From positions 186,001 through 250,000 of the forward strand of contig JAEUMQ010000020.1 of assembly GCA_016791425.1 (NCBI GenBank): DNA of 64,000 nt, given 5' to 3'. A program made the position numbers and the translations under genes. The DNA is from Hyphomonadaceae bacterium. Lineage in GTDB: Bacteria > Pseudomonadota > Alphaproteobacteria > Caulobacterales > Aquidulcibacteraceae. Positions 48,603 through 57,250 of the stretch are shown one piece after another; the stretch's first letter is position 1, and every line of letters starts with the position of its first letter. Below the pieces are notes generated by a model, which did not search any database, was not told where the DNA came from, and worked only from the letters and a program-made list of their open reading frames with translations.

Positions 48603-50045
48603 TTACGCGGTTTGGGCGGCCTTGGAGAGATCCTGCCGGATCGTTGCGCGCATCAGCGCGAAGGACAAGAGCGCCAGGAGCCCCGCGGCCGCGCTGGTGA
48701 GCAGCGACTGTTCGAGCCCGTCGGCGGCCGCTGCAAGACAAAGCGGATCGCGTCCGCCCGGCGGACAGGCCGCCGCGTATGCGGCCGGATCGGCGCTGTT
48801 GAAGAGGCGCGCGGCGAAATGGTCGGATAGCCGGCCGATGATTGTCGGACCGAACCCGAGGCCGAGGAGGTTGAGGACGAAGAACATGATCGCCACCGCC
48901 GTGGCGCGCGTGCGCGGCGCCGCGAGCGTCTGCACCGCGGCGTAGAGCGGCCCGTACCAAACCGAGTTCATGCAGGTCGGCGCGCCGATGAGGACGAGCG
49001 CGAGGTAGCCGCTGGCGATGGAGGCGCCGCCGATCTGATAGATTCCGGCCGGGATGAGGATGGCGGCGAAGAAGAAGGGCATGCCGATGAGGAACGCCAG
49101 CCCCGGCAGGCTCGCATAGGCGCGCGCGTCGCGCTTGGCGATGCGGTCGGTGAGCTGGCCGCCGAGCCACGTGCCGAACACCCCCGCGATCAGAACCATG
49201 ATCGCGAAGCCGATCCCGCGCTCCTGCAGGCCCATGCCGTGCGTGCGCGCCAGATACGCGGGCAGGAAATAGGCGTGTCCGTAAGCGAGCACGGAGACGA
49301 AGGTCGCCGCCAGCACCGCATACCAATAGGACGGCTTGCCCGCGAGCTCGCGCAGCGCTGCGGGAAAGTGCGTGGCTGGCGCTCTCGCGCTCGCGAGCCC
49401 GAGTTTGCGCGGCTCCTTGAGCACGAAGAATGCGATGAGCGCGAGTGCGATGCCCGGTGCGCCCGCAACGAAGAAGGCCGTGCGCCAGCCGAACCGCTCC
49501 GCGATCACCGCGCCGAGCGCGAAGCCCAGGAACGTCCCGATCGGCACGCCCATGGAATAGAGCGCGAGCGCCGACGCGCGCTTCTCCGGACGCACATAGT
49601 CCGAGATGAGCGAATGCGCCGGCGGCGTGCAGCCCGCTTCGCCGACGCCGACGCCGACGCGGAAGGCGAGGATCTGCGCGAAGCTTGCCGCCAGGCCGCA
49701 AAGCGCGGTGAAGCCGCTCCAGACCGCGAGCGCGCCGGAGATGATGTGGGCGCGGTTTCCCCGCTCCGCGAAGCGCGCGATCGGAATGCCGAGCACGGTA
49801 TAGAAGAGCGCGAAGGCGAGCCCGCCGAGCAGGCCGAACTGTCCGTCATTGAGCTTCAGGTCGGCTTTGATGTTTTCGCCGAGCACCGCCACGACCTGTC
49901 GATCGACGAAGTTGAGCGTGTAGATGACGAGCAGGAGCCAAAGGCTGGCGCGCACCGCGCCGTCGCTGAGGCCCGGCGCCGCGAGCTTCCCCGCCTGCGG
50001 CGCCGCATGCGCTCCCGTCGGCGCCGACGCGTCCGTTTCGCTCAC
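48603..50045 (-). CDS. Spinster-type MFS transporter (upstream copy)
   Basis: A 480-aa paralogue of the next gene with the same motifs (YTLNFVDRQVVAVLGENIKA, GIPIARFAERGNR, GVGVGEAGCTPPAHSLISDY, SRTHGMGLQERG-type loop). GTG at 50045 has a GGGAGG ribosome binding site; a TTG one codon earlier is possible. The substrate is unknown. Duplication followed by divergence suggests related but distinct substrates. Confidence 0.88.
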   Translation of the reverse strand: MSETDASAPTGAHAAPQAGKLAAPGLSDGAVRASLWLLLVIYTLNFVDRQVVAVLGENIKADLKLNDGQFGLLGGLAFALFYTVLGIPIARFAERGNRAHIISGALAVWSGFTALCGLAASFAQILAFRVGVGVGEAGCTPPAHSLISDYVRPEKRASALALYSMGVPIGTFLGFALGAVIAERFGWRTAFFVAGAPGIALALIAFFVLKEPRKLGLASARAPATHFPAALRELAGKPSYWYAVLAATFVSVLAYGHAYFLPAYLARTHGMGLQERGIGFAIMVLIAGVFGTWLGGQLTDRIAKRDARAYASLPGLAFLIGMPFFFAAILIPAGIYQIGGASIASGYLALVLIGAPTCMNSVWYGPLYAAVQTLAAPRTRATAVAIMFFVLNLLGLGFGPTIIGRLSDHFAARLFNSADPAAYAAACPPGGRDPLCLAAAADGLEQSLLTSAAAGLLALLSFALMRATIRQDLSKAAQTA

Positions 50046-50103
50046 CAACGCCTCCCATGCCCGTTATCTTTTGCGGCACTGTGGCGGCAAGCGTGGGCAA
50101 AAG

Positions 50104-50952
50104 CTAGAGCAGGCCGAGCGACTTGAAACTGGCGTGGCCGCCGCGTCCGATCACCAAGTGGTCGTGCACCGAAACGCCGATCGCTTTCGCCGCGGCCTGA
50201 ATTTCGCGCGTGATGGCGACGTCCGTCGCGGAGGGCGCAGGATCCCCCGAAGGGTGATTGTGCACCAGGATCACCGAAGCCGCGCCGAGCTCCAATGAGC
50301 GGCGCGCCACTTCGCGCGGATAGACCGGCGCATGATCGATCGTGCCTTCGTTCAGCACCTCGTCGGCGATGAGCTGGTTCTTCACATCGAGGAAGAGCAC
50401 GCGGAATTGCTCGCGCGGCTCGTGCGCCATTGCGAGGCGGCAATAGGAGAGAAGCTGCGACCAGGACGATATGAGCGGACGGCGCGCCGCCTCCGCGCGC
50501 GCGGCGCGTTCCAACACCGCCTGCACCACCTTGATCTCCTGCGCGACCGCCGCGCCCGCGCCTTCCACGGCCGCGATCTCGGCGATCGGCGCGCCGAGCA
50601 CGCCGGCCAGATCGCCGAAGCGCTTCAAGAGCGCCTTGGCGAGCGGCTTGGTGTCGCGCCGCGGAATGATCCGGAAGAGGAGCATCTCCAGGAGCTCGTA
50701 ATCGGCGAGCGCCTCCGCGCCGGCGGCGAAGAACTTCTCGCGCAGCCGTTGGCGATGATCGTGATAGTGCGGCCGCGCCGCGTCCACCGGCGCCGGCCTC
50801 CGGATTTCCACCCGCTGCGGCGGCGCCGGCGCGATGGGCGCGGCGTCGGGCGTGAAGAGGAGGCGGGAGGCGTCCTCCACCGCGCTGCGCAGGATTTCAG
50901 CGTCGCGCGCGCGCCGGCTTTTTGCTTTAGGCGGAGCGGCGCGCTGCGGCAT
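50104..50952 (-). CDS. radC: RadC family protein (JAB/MPN domain)
   Basis: A 282-aa protein. The N-terminal helix-hairpin region (DHRQRLREKFFAAGAEALAD) and the C-terminal JAMM motif HNHPSGDPAPSATDVAIT are characteristic of RadC. Despite its name, a role in repair is not established; the metalloprotease-like fold is clear. A Pro-rich basic N-terminal extension of ~60 residues is present. It starts two bases after the stop of map, so the two are co-transcribed. Confidence 0.93.
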   Translation of the reverse strand: MPQRAAPPKAKSRRARDAEILRSAVEDASRLLFTPDAAPIAPAPPQRVEIRRPAPVDAARPHYHDHRQRLREKFFAAGAEALADYELLEMLLFRIIPRRDTKPLAKALLKRFGDLAGVLGAPIAEIAAVEGAGAAVAQEIKVVQAVLERAARAEAARRPLISSWSQLLSYCRLAMAHEPREQFRVLFLDVKNQLIADEVLNEGTIDHAPVYPREVARRSLELGAASVILVHNHPSGDPAPSATDVAITREIQAAAKAIGVSVHDHLVIGRGGHASFKSLGLL

Positions 50953-50954
50953 GC

Positions 50955-51818
50955 TCAGGCGGTCGGGCCGTGGATCGTGTGGGGACGGTCGAGGCCCGCA
51001 GGCGAGAGGGTGAAGATCTCCACCCCGGTTTCGGTGACGCCGACCGAGTGCTCGAATTGCGCGGAGAGCGACTTGTCCTTCGTCACCGCCGTCCAGCCGT
51101 CGGCGAGTATCTTCACGCCCGCGCCTCCGAGATTGACCATCGGCTCCACCGTGAACGTCATGCCCGGCTTCAGCACTGAGCCTTCGCCGGGGACGCCGAA
51201 ATGCAGGATGTTCGGCGCATCGTGGAAGACCTGGCCCACGCCATGGCCGCAGAACTCGCGCACGATCGAGCAACGTTCCCCTTCCGCCACGCGCTGGATC
51301 GCGAAGCCCACATCGCCGAGCGTGACGCCCGGCTTGATCGAATTGATGCCGGCCATCATCGCAGCGTAGGTCGCGTCCATCAGCCGCTCGGCTTTGCGCC
51401 TCGGGGCGCCCACCGCGTACATGCGGCTTGTGTCGCCGTGCCAGCCATCGACGATGACCGTGACGTCGATATTGAGGATGTCCTCGTTGTGCAGCACGCG
51501 CGAAGACGGGATGCCGTGGCAGACGACATGGTTGAGCGAGGTGCAGAGCGTGTGCCGGTAGCCGCGATAGAAGAGGCAGGCAGGCAGCGCTCCGTGATCG
51601 AGCACGAACGTGCGCGCCAGATCGTCGAGGTGCTGGGTGGCGACGCCTTCCTTCACTTCCGGCACGAGCATGTCGAGGCATTCCGCCGCCAGGCGTCCGG
51701 CCCGGCGCATGCCTTCGAACGCCTCCAGCGGATGCAGCTTGATCTGGCCCGTGAAGCGCTTCGGCGCATGGATGGCCTCGACATAGTCGAGCACGGGCAT
51801 GGGTTCGGTGTTTCTCAT
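50955..51818 (-). CDS. map: Methionine aminopeptidase, type I
   Basis: A 287-aa metalloenzyme that removes N-terminal Met from new proteins. Metal-ligand regions are visible: ILNIDVTVIVDGWHGDTSRM (two Asp), GHGVGQVFHDAPNILHFG (His), TFTVEPMVN (Glu) and QFEHSVGVTETGVEIFT (Glu). The ATG at 51818 is the first with a plausible start; MPVLDYVEA at 51800 is an alternative. It heads the map-radC unit. The essential function makes it a stable chromosomal anchor. Confidence 0.95.
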   Translation of the reverse strand: MRNTEPMPVLDYVEAIHAPKRFTGQIKLHPLEAFEGMRRAGRLAAECLDMLVPEVKEGVATQHLDDLARTFVLDHGALPACLFYRGYRHTLCTSLNHVVCHGIPSSRVLHNEDILNIDVTVIVDGWHGDTSRMYAVGAPRRKAERLMDATYAAMMAGINSIKPGVTLGDVGFAIQRVAEGERCSIVREFCGHGVGQVFHDAPNILHFGVPGEGSVLKPGMTFTVEPMVNLGGAGVKILADGWTAVTKDKSLSAQFEHSVGVTETGVEIFTLSPAGLDRPHTIHGPTA

Positions 51819-51955
51819 CGCGTCGTTTCTAGCACGAAGCGCCGGCCCGGCGTGAACCTGGGCGGCGCGAACGGAAGGCCATTGAGCGTTCATCGGTCCA
51901 GGGACCCTATGTGAGCGCGGTTTTCGGGAAATGAAGCGGCGAAGGCAAGAGAGCC

Positions 51956-52732
51956 TTAGGCCGCCGGCCAGACATACCCGCGCACCCGCTCCAGGTGGCG
52001 TTCGAAGACCTCCTGGGCGAGGGGGTCGAAATCGTGGGAGAGGAAGGCGTGCTTGCGGAAATAGCCGCGGCCCGGACGGCCGGTGGCCCGGTTGATGACG
52101 AGGACGGTGAGCAGGGGCTCGTTGCGCCGGCGGTTTTCCTCCGCCACCTCGTTGAGCGCGGCCCAGAGGGCGGGTTGGTCGAAACCGGTGAGATCGAGGC
52201 CCTCGCGCGCGCCGCGGGCCCGGACGAGCCCTTCCAGCTCCTTGTAGTCGAGCGGCAGGCCGCTCTCGGAAGCCTGGGCGACCAGCAGCCGGCGGACGAG
52301 CGCGGTGAGCGACGCGGCCTGGGGCTCGGCGGTCTGCGGCTTGGCCGCCGTGAGCGCGAGGATCCGTCCGCGGACATTGGCCCAGGCCGGGTCGGCCGTG
52401 TCGCCCGTCCAGCGGGTGAGGTCCTCCGTCTGCAGCTGGCGAAAGCCGAAGGGCGGCTCGCACGAGGCGAGCTTCACCGGGGTGAGGACATTGCGCTCTT
52501 TGCCGATCGCGGCTTCCTCGCGCACCCAGTCCGACCCCACGGCCTTCGGGGTCCAGCAGACAAGCACGGCCTTGGCGGCGCGGGCCTCCCGCTCGATCTC
52601 ATCGGAGAAGCGCTCGCCCGGGGTGAGCTGGGCGTCGAACCAGACATCGAGGCCCAGGGCCTTGAGCGCGGCCGCGATGGGCTCGACGCGCGCCCGGTCG
52701 GAGCGCGCATAGGAGATGAAGACGTCGGCCAT
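51956..52732 (-). CDS. TIR-domain protein with unassigned C-terminal domain
   Basis: A 258-aa soluble protein. Residues 1-90 are a TIR domain (ADVFISYARSDRARVEPIAA, LDVWFDAQLTPGERFSDEIE) with Glu73 at the NADase position (SDWVREEAAIG). The remaining ~150 residues are a separate domain with DYKELEGLVRARGAREGLDL and LLTVLVINRATGRPGRGYF, which I cannot assign. The ATG at 52732 is the start of the TIR domain; upstream sequence in frame is repeat DNA. Stand-alone TIR proteins often are effectors or partners in anti-phage systems; no partner gene is adjacent, so the role is inference. Confidence 0.8.
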   Translation of the reverse strand: MADVFISYARSDRARVEPIAAALKALGLDVWFDAQLTPGERFSDEIEREARAAKAVLVCWTPKAVGSDWVREEAAIGKERNVLTPVKLASCEPPFGFRQLQTEDLTRWTGDTADPAWANVRGRILALTAAKPQTAEPQAASLTALVRRLLVAQASESGLPLDYKELEGLVRARGAREGLDLTGFDQPALWAALNEVAEENRRRNEPLLTVLVINRATGRPGRGYFRKHAFLSHDFDPLAQEVFERHLERVRGYVWPAA

Positions 52733-52799
52733 GGGGTTCCCGACGCGACTTCTACTGCGATTCCGTGCGCTTAGGCGTGCCTTGGCAGGAAGTGGATTT

Positions 52800-52919
52800 C
52801 CCTCCCCTTCTTCAGGGGAGGGTGTCGCCGAAGGCGACGGGTGGGGGGTGACGCCGCGACCTTTGAGGCCCCACCCGTCACGGCTTCGCCGTGACACCCT
52901 CCCCGCGAAGCGGGGAGGG
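52800..52919. repeat. Two double-hairpin palindromes in inverted orientation
   Basis: The first element has CCCTCCCCT/AGGGGAGGG (52800-52822) followed by GTCGCC-GAA-GGCGAC (52824-52838). The second is in the opposite orientation: GTCACGGC-TTC-GCCGTGAC (52877-52895), then CCCTCCCCGC-GAA-GCGGGGAGGG (52897-52919). Together they fill most of the 198-base gap between the TIR gene and the thioesterase gene. The arrangement could fold as one long cruciform, since the arms are partly complementary. Confidence 0.75.
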
Positions 52920-52930
52920 AAGAGGTCGCG

Positions 52931-53341
52931 CTATTTCGGGTAGAGGATCATCTGCGTGCAGCGGAAGAGGGCGAGGGTCTTGCCCTCGTGCTTGGCCTCC
53001 GCATCCCAGACTTGGGTGGTGCGCCCGCCATGGACCATCCGCGCCTCCCCGACCACCTCGCCCTCGCGGGTCGTGCCCAGGAAGTTGGTCTTCAGCTCTA
53101 CGGTGGTGAATCCGCTGGCCTCCGCCGGCTTGGAGATGAAGCAGCCATAGCCGCATGCGGTGTCGAGCAGGGTGACGATGCTGGCCGCGTGCAGGTACGT
53201 GTTGGGCGCGATGTGATGCGGGGTCACGATGAAGCGGCCCTTGATGTAGCCGGAGCGCGCCTCCAGCCATTCCATGCCGAGATAATCGGGCAGGCGGCCC
53301 TTCTGGCGCTCGGTCAGAGCCGCGACGATGTCAGTGGTCAT
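52931..53341 (-). CDS. PaaI-type hotdog-fold thioesterase
   Basis: A 136-aa protein of the PaaI/YbgC-like hotdog group. HIAPNTYLHAASIVTLLDTA with the N/H...D pattern (substrate-binding/catalytic region), FTTVELKTNFLGTTREGEVV and RTTQVWDAEAKHEGK fit the family. It hydrolyses an acyl- or phenylacetyl-type CoA thioester. The ATG at 53341 is preferred to a GTG at 53356. It lies in the opposite orientation to the CinA-like gene. Confidence 0.88.
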   Translation of the reverse strand: MTTDIVAALTERQKGRLPDYLGMEWLEARSGYIKGRFIVTPHHIAPNTYLHAASIVTLLDTACGYGCFISKPAEASGFTTVELKTNFLGTTREGEVVGEARMVHGGRTTQVWDAEAKHEGKTLALFRCTQMILYPK

Positions 53342-53398
53342 GCCGCTTGGTTTCACGCCGGCCCTAACGGAAGTCGAGCCCTCCTGCTAAGAGAGCGC

Positions 53399-54157
53399 AT
53401 GAGCGAGTTGAAACGTGTCCGCGCCGCGGTGCTGCTGATCGGGGACGAGCTCCTCTCCGGGCGCACGCAGGACTTGAACCTGCGCGAGATCGCGCTCTTC
53501 CTCGCCCCGCTCGGCGTCCAGGTGGCCGAGGCGCGGGTGGTGTCCGATGAGATCGAGGAGGTCGCCGAGGCGCTGAACGCGCTGCGGTCGAGATATGATT
53601 ACGTCTTCACCACCGGCGGCATCGGACCCACCCACGACGACAAGACCGCCGACGCGATCGCGCACGCCTTCGGCGTCGGCATCGACGTGCATCCCGAGGC
53701 GCGTGCGATCCTGGAGACGCACTACAAATCGGGGCCGCTCAACGAGGCGCGGCTGCGCATGGCGCGCATCCCGGACGGCGGCGTGTTGATCGACAATCCG
53801 GTGTCGAAAGCGCCGGGCTTCATGGTCGGCAACGTGTTCGTGCTGGCCGGCGTGCCCTCGATCATGCGGGGGATGCTTCTGGGCGTAGGCCCGCACATCA
53901 AGGGCGGCGCGGTGGTGGCGGCGCGCACGCTGCGCTGCAAGGGCTTGCGCGAAGGCGACGTCGCCGCCGGCCTCACCGCGCTGGACGAGAAGTTCGCCGG
54001 CGTGAGCTTCGGCTCCTATCCCTGGTTCGGCCCTGAGGGCATCGGCACGCACCTCGTCGCGCGCTCGGCCGATCCCGTGGCGCTGGAGGCGGCGGTCGCG
54101 GAGCTCGCCGCGCTCGTGCAGAGCCTGGGCGTCGAGCCGGTCGAGATCGAGGCCTAG
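53399..54157 (+). CDS. CinA-type/MoaB-fold molybdopterin-binding domain protein
   Basis: A 252-aa protein of the competence/damage-inducible CinA N-terminal family (MogA/MoaB fold). VLLIGDELLSGRTQDLNLRE, VFTTGGIGPTHDDKTADAIA and NPVSKAPGFMVGNVFVLAGV are typical. It lacks the C-terminal nicotinamide-nucleotide amidase domain of full CinA, as do many alphaproteobacterial homologues. A role in molybdopterin or NAD repair metabolism is possible, unproven. The ATG at 53399 is chosen by family alignment. Confidence 0.88.
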   Translation: MSELKRVRAAVLLIGDELLSGRTQDLNLREIALFLAPLGVQVAEARVVSDEIEEVAEALNALRSRYDYVFTTGGIGPTHDDKTADAIAHAFGVGIDVHPEARAILETHYKSGPLNEARLRMARIPDGGVLIDNPVSKAPGFMVGNVFVLAGVPSIMRGMLLGVGPHIKGGAVVAARTLRCKGLREGDVAAGLTALDEKFAGVSFGSYPWFGPEGIGTHLVARSADPVALEAAVAELAALVQSLGVEPVEIEA

Positions 54158-54167
54158 TTCCTGAAGG

Positions 54168-54860
54168 TCAGTCGCCGAAGAGGCTCGCGGCGAAATTGAT
54201 GCTGATCGCGAGGATCACAGTGTTGAAGAGGAACGCCACGATCCCGTGGATGGTCACGACCCGGCGGATGCCGCGCGAACGGATTTGCACGTCTGCGGTC
54301 TGGTTGGCGACGCCGATGACGAGCGCAAAATGCAGGAAGTCCCAGAAGTCCGGCTTGGCGTCCTTGCTGTGGGCCGGGAAGATGAGCCCGGCGCGCTCCG
54401 TCTCGTCGTCGTCCGGCGCGAAATATTCGTGCGCGTAATGGCTGGCGAAGATCGTGTGCGTGAAGAGCCAGGAAAGGGCGACCGTCAGGAAGGCGAGGGC
54501 CACGAGCGCCTCCTGCATCGGCCCGGTCAGCTGCTTGGCTGCGCCGAGCTCCTGCCAGATCGCGAGGAGGCTGGCCGCCGCAGAGAGAAGGCTCACCGCC
54601 AGGATGAGCCCGCGCCCATCGTCCTGCTCGGCCGCGCGCCGCTCCATGTCGTCCGGCGTGAGGCCGCGCGCGACCAGGAGCGTGATGCAAACGAAGCTCG
54701 CCGCGAGCACGTCCCAGGCCATGAGCCAGCGCGTCGTCGCCGCCAGCGGATTGGGGATCGTGAAGAGCGCCGCGGCCGTCCCCGCACCGAGCGCGGCCGC
54801 CCAGATCAGCTTCATGTGCGACCGGACGATCCCGCCGCCTGTTTGCTTTCCGTCCGCCAT
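54168..54860 (-). CDS. DUF1345 membrane protein
   Basis: A 230-aa protein with about five hydrophobic helices (residues about 20-38, 43-63, 85-105, 115-140, 200-225). The segment LSWLFTHTIFASHYAHEYFA and the PDFWDFLHFALVIGV stretch are typical of DUF1345. Function unknown. It converges on the CinA-like gene with ten bases between, and its start is 43 bases from tRNA-Leu on the opposite strand. Confidence 0.85.
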   Translation of the reverse strand: MADGKQTGGGIVRSHMKLIWAAALGAGTAAALFTIPNPLAATTRWLMAWDVLAASFVCITLLVARGLTPDDMERRAAEQDDGRGLILAVSLLSAAASLLAIWQELGAAKQLTGPMQEALVALAFLTVALSWLFTHTIFASHYAHEYFAPDDDETERAGLIFPAHSKDAKPDFWDFLHFALVIGVANQTADVQIRSRGIRRVVTIHGIVAFLFNTVILAISINFAASLFGD

Positions 54861-54902
54861 CGACGACTCCTGCGGCTGACGCTAACTGACCGTGCGACCC
54901 AT

Positions 54903-54989
54903 GTGGGCGTGGCGAAACTGGTAGACGCAGCAGACTTAAAATCTGCTGTCCTGACGGACTTGCGGGTTCGAGTCCCGCCGCCCACACCA
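54903..54989 (+). tRNA. tRNA-Leu (anticodon TAA), CCA encoded
   Basis: An 87-nt sequence that folds as a class II tRNA: acceptor stem GTGGGCG/CGCCCAC with discriminator A and genomic CCA (54987-54989), D-arm with CTGGTAGACGC, anticodon loop CTTAAAA flanked by GCAGA/TCTGC, a long variable arm (TGTCCTGACGGACTTG) and the T-arm GGGTTCGAGTCCC. The anticodon TAA and the long variable arm identify Leu. The following 248 bases before the epimerase gene show no other feature. Confidence 0.95.
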
Positions 54990-55237
54990 GGTCGCGCGAA
55001 TTCTGTTCCGTCCATGCGCCTGCGGCGTGTGCTGGCGTGGCGAGCCAGACCGTCCGTGGAGCGCGCCTTCCCCCGCGCGCCCGGCGCGCGAAAGCGGCGG
55101 CGCCTCCTTGCGCGCGCCCGCTAGACTGGCGCGCTGCAAGTCGGCTTCGGCCACTGGGTCCGACGGCTTGACGGGCCTGGGACCGGCTGCTCAGTCGGCC
55201 GGCAAGAGCGGGCGGTAGAGCAAGAGCGGGATATTCA

Positions 55238-56218
55238 ATGCATTTGTCGAAGCGGGTGATGGTGACGGGCGGGTCCGGATTTCTGGGCTCGCACATCTGC
55301 GAGCGGCTGGTCGCCGAAGGCGCCGAAGTGCTGTGCGTGGACAATTTCTTCACCGGCGCCCGCGCCAACATCCGCCATCTGCTGGATGCTCCGAATTTCG
55401 AGCTCTTGCGCCACGACGTGACCCACCCGCTCTTCGTCGAGCTCGACGAAATCTACAACATGGCCTGCCCGGCCAGCCCCATCCATTACCAGCACGATCC
55501 GGTGCAGACGACGAAGACGAGCGTCATCGGGGCCATCAACATGCTCGGCCTCGCCAAGCGCCTGAAGGCCAAGATCCTGCAGGCCTCCACCTCCGAAGTG
55601 TACGGCGATCCCCACGTCCATCCCCAGGCGGAGGAATATTGGGGCAACGTCAATCCGATCGGGCCTCGGTCCTGCTACGACGAGGGCAAGCGCTGCGCCG
55701 AGACGCTGTTCTTCGACTATCGCCGCCAGCACAACATGCAAGTGAAGGTTGTGCGCATCTTCAACACCTACGGCCCCCGCATGCACCCGAACGACGGACG
55801 CGTGGTGTCGAACTTCATTGTTCAGGCTCTGAAGGGCGAGCCGATCACGATCTATGGCGATGGCGAGCAGACCCGCTCGTTCTGCTATGTGGACGATCTG
55901 GTGGACGGGATCATCCGCCTGATGAACACCGGCCCCGACGTGACCGGGCCGATCAATATCGGCAACCCGGACGAATTCTCGATCCGCCAGCTGGGCGAGA
56001 TGGTGATCGAGATGACCGGCTCGAAATCGAAGCTCGTCGCCCTGCCGCTGCCGCAGGACGATCCCCGCCAGCGCCGTCCCGACATCTCGAAAGCCGAACA
56101 GCACCTCGGTTGGCGCCCCGTCACGCCGCTGCGGGCGGGCCTTGAGAAGACCATCGCCTATTTCGACAGGCTGCTCGCGGACGGCGTCGATGCCGCTCTT
56201 GACGGCGCGCGCCGCTGA
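55238..56218 (+). CDS. UDP-glucuronate decarboxylase (UXS-type NAD-dependent epimerase)
   Basis: A 326-aa extended SDR enzyme converting UDP-glucuronate to UDP-xylose. The NAD motif [20 protein letters not shown] starts at residue 8; [20 protein letters not shown] and the catalytic [15 protein letters not shown] (Tyr-x3-Lys) are the UXS hallmarks, with [20 protein letters not shown]. It supplies xylose for the exopolysaccharide or envelope genes that follow. The ATG is at 55238; it is followed by 314 bases of leader before the next gene. Confidence 0.93.
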   Translation: MHLSKRVMVTGGSGFLGSHICERLVAEGAEVLCVDNFFTGARANIRHLLDAPNFELLRHDVTHPLFVELDEIYNMACPASPIHYQHDPVQTTKTSVIGAINMLGLAKRLKAKILQASTSEVYGDPHVHPQAEEYWGNVNPIGPRSCYDEGKRCAETLFFDYRRQHNMQVKVVRIFNTYGPRMHPNDGRVVSNFIVQALKGEPITIYGDGEQTRSFCYVDDLVDGIIRLMNTGPDVTGPINIGNPDEFSIRQLGEMVIEMTGSKSKLVALPLPQDDPRQRRPDISKAEQHLGWRPVTPLRAGLEKTIAYFDRLLADGVDAALDGARR

Positions 56219-56532
56219 GCCGGGCCGCGCCAACGCCGCTTGGCGCTCGCAAGTAAAACTTCTGCAATGTGAGCAAAACGCCAGTCGGCGCCTGTCTCGC
56301 GGCCATCGCGGCAGGCCGGCGCCTGCGCATTCCGCAGCTACGAGCACATTTCTACTGTGGAAAAGCCGAAATTAACTATGGCTCGTCGAGGTCAGCATTT
56401 GCGCTTCGCGCCAAGCGCATGCGCATCTCTGGGAAAAAGCAGCAACGGGGAAAAAAACTCCGTGCAGTTGCGAAAAAGGCGTTGCTGCTCCCCTACGAGG
56501 GATTTACCATCTTTTCCCGTGGGGTGACATCA
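56219..56532 (+). other. Long non-coding leader before the sugar transferase gene
   Basis: 314 bases without a gene lie between uxs-like and the sugar transferase. The second half (about 56,350-56,520) is less GC-rich than its surroundings, with several A-runs, including a 6-bp hairpin with an all-A loop (ACGGGG-A7-CTCCGT, about 56,454-56,472). No known riboswitch consensus is recognised. The region may hold a regulated promoter and a leader for the exopolysaccharide genes. Confidence 0.45.
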
Positions 56533-57231
56533 ATGAACGCCAACGTGGATGTGGCGGAACTCAGAGGGGACCTGAGGGATATGACGCCGCCCTCGCGCGT
56601 CAGCCCAAGCAAGGCCCTGCGGGTCGCCATCAAGCGTCGCGGCAAGCCTCTGGGCGGCATGCGGCCATACAGCTCCAAGCGTGTTGCGGACGCCGCCCTT
56701 GCGGCGCTGTTGCTGGCGCTGACCATGCCCGCGCTCATCCTGATCTGGCTATTGGTGGTGGCCACGAGCCAGGGGCCCGGCCTCTATTGGTCGCGCCGGG
56801 TCGGCCTGCACGGCAAGATCTTCTTGATGCCGAAGTTCCGCACCATGGACGCCGCGGCCCCCGAGGCCCCCAGGGAGGCGCTAAGCGTCGCCCAATGCCA
56901 GATCACGCCGCTTGGCGCGCTGCTGCGCCGCATGAGCCTGGATGAGCTCCCGCAGCTCTGGACCATCCTGCGCGGCGACATGAGCTTCATCGGTCCGCGC
57001 CCGCTGATGCCGGACGATCCCGCCGCGCTCGCTCGTCGGCATTTCCCGGATGCGTTCTCGGTGCGCCCCGGCCTTTCGGGCCTCGCCCAGATCAGCGGCC
57101 GCAATCACGTGACGCCGCGCCGCAAGGCCCGCCTCGATGCGCTCTACGCGCGCCGCGCCTCGCCGGGGCTGGACGCCCAGATCTTCTTCCGCACCGCGCT
57201 CATTGTGGTGACCGGGCAGGGCTTCATCTAA
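56533..57231 (+). CDS. Undecaprenyl-phosphate sugar phosphotransferase (bacterial sugar transferase)
   Basis: The enzyme that starts a repeat unit by putting a sugar-1-phosphate on the lipid carrier; 232 aa. One membrane helix (about residues 55-80) precedes the catalytic domain with YSSKRVADAALAALLLALTM, GLYWSRRVGLHGKIFLMPKF, RTMDA and SLDELPQLWTILRGDMSFIG, PRPL. These PKFRTM and LDELPQ motifs are diagnostic. It lacks the extra N-terminal helices of WbaP-type proteins. The ATG at 56533 is preferred; a GTG at 56524 is possible. Confidence 0.92.
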   Translation: MNANVDVAELRGDLRDMTPPSRVSPSKALRVAIKRRGKPLGGMRPYSSKRVADAALAALLLALTMPALILIWLLVVATSQGPGLYWSRRVGLHGKIFLMPKFRTMDAAAPEAPREALSVAQCQITPLGALLRRMSLDELPQLWTILRGDMSFIGPRPLMPDDPAALARRHFPDAFSVRPGLSGLAQISGRNHVTPRRKARLDALYARRASPGLDAQIFFRTALIVVTGQGFI

Positions 57232-57250
57232 GGCCCGCGCCGGGGCGCGG

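Noticed and set aside
54903..54989. tRNA-Leu as an integration site for a mobile element.
   Set aside because: No integrase, no duplicated tRNA 3' end and ordinary chromosomal genes on both sides.
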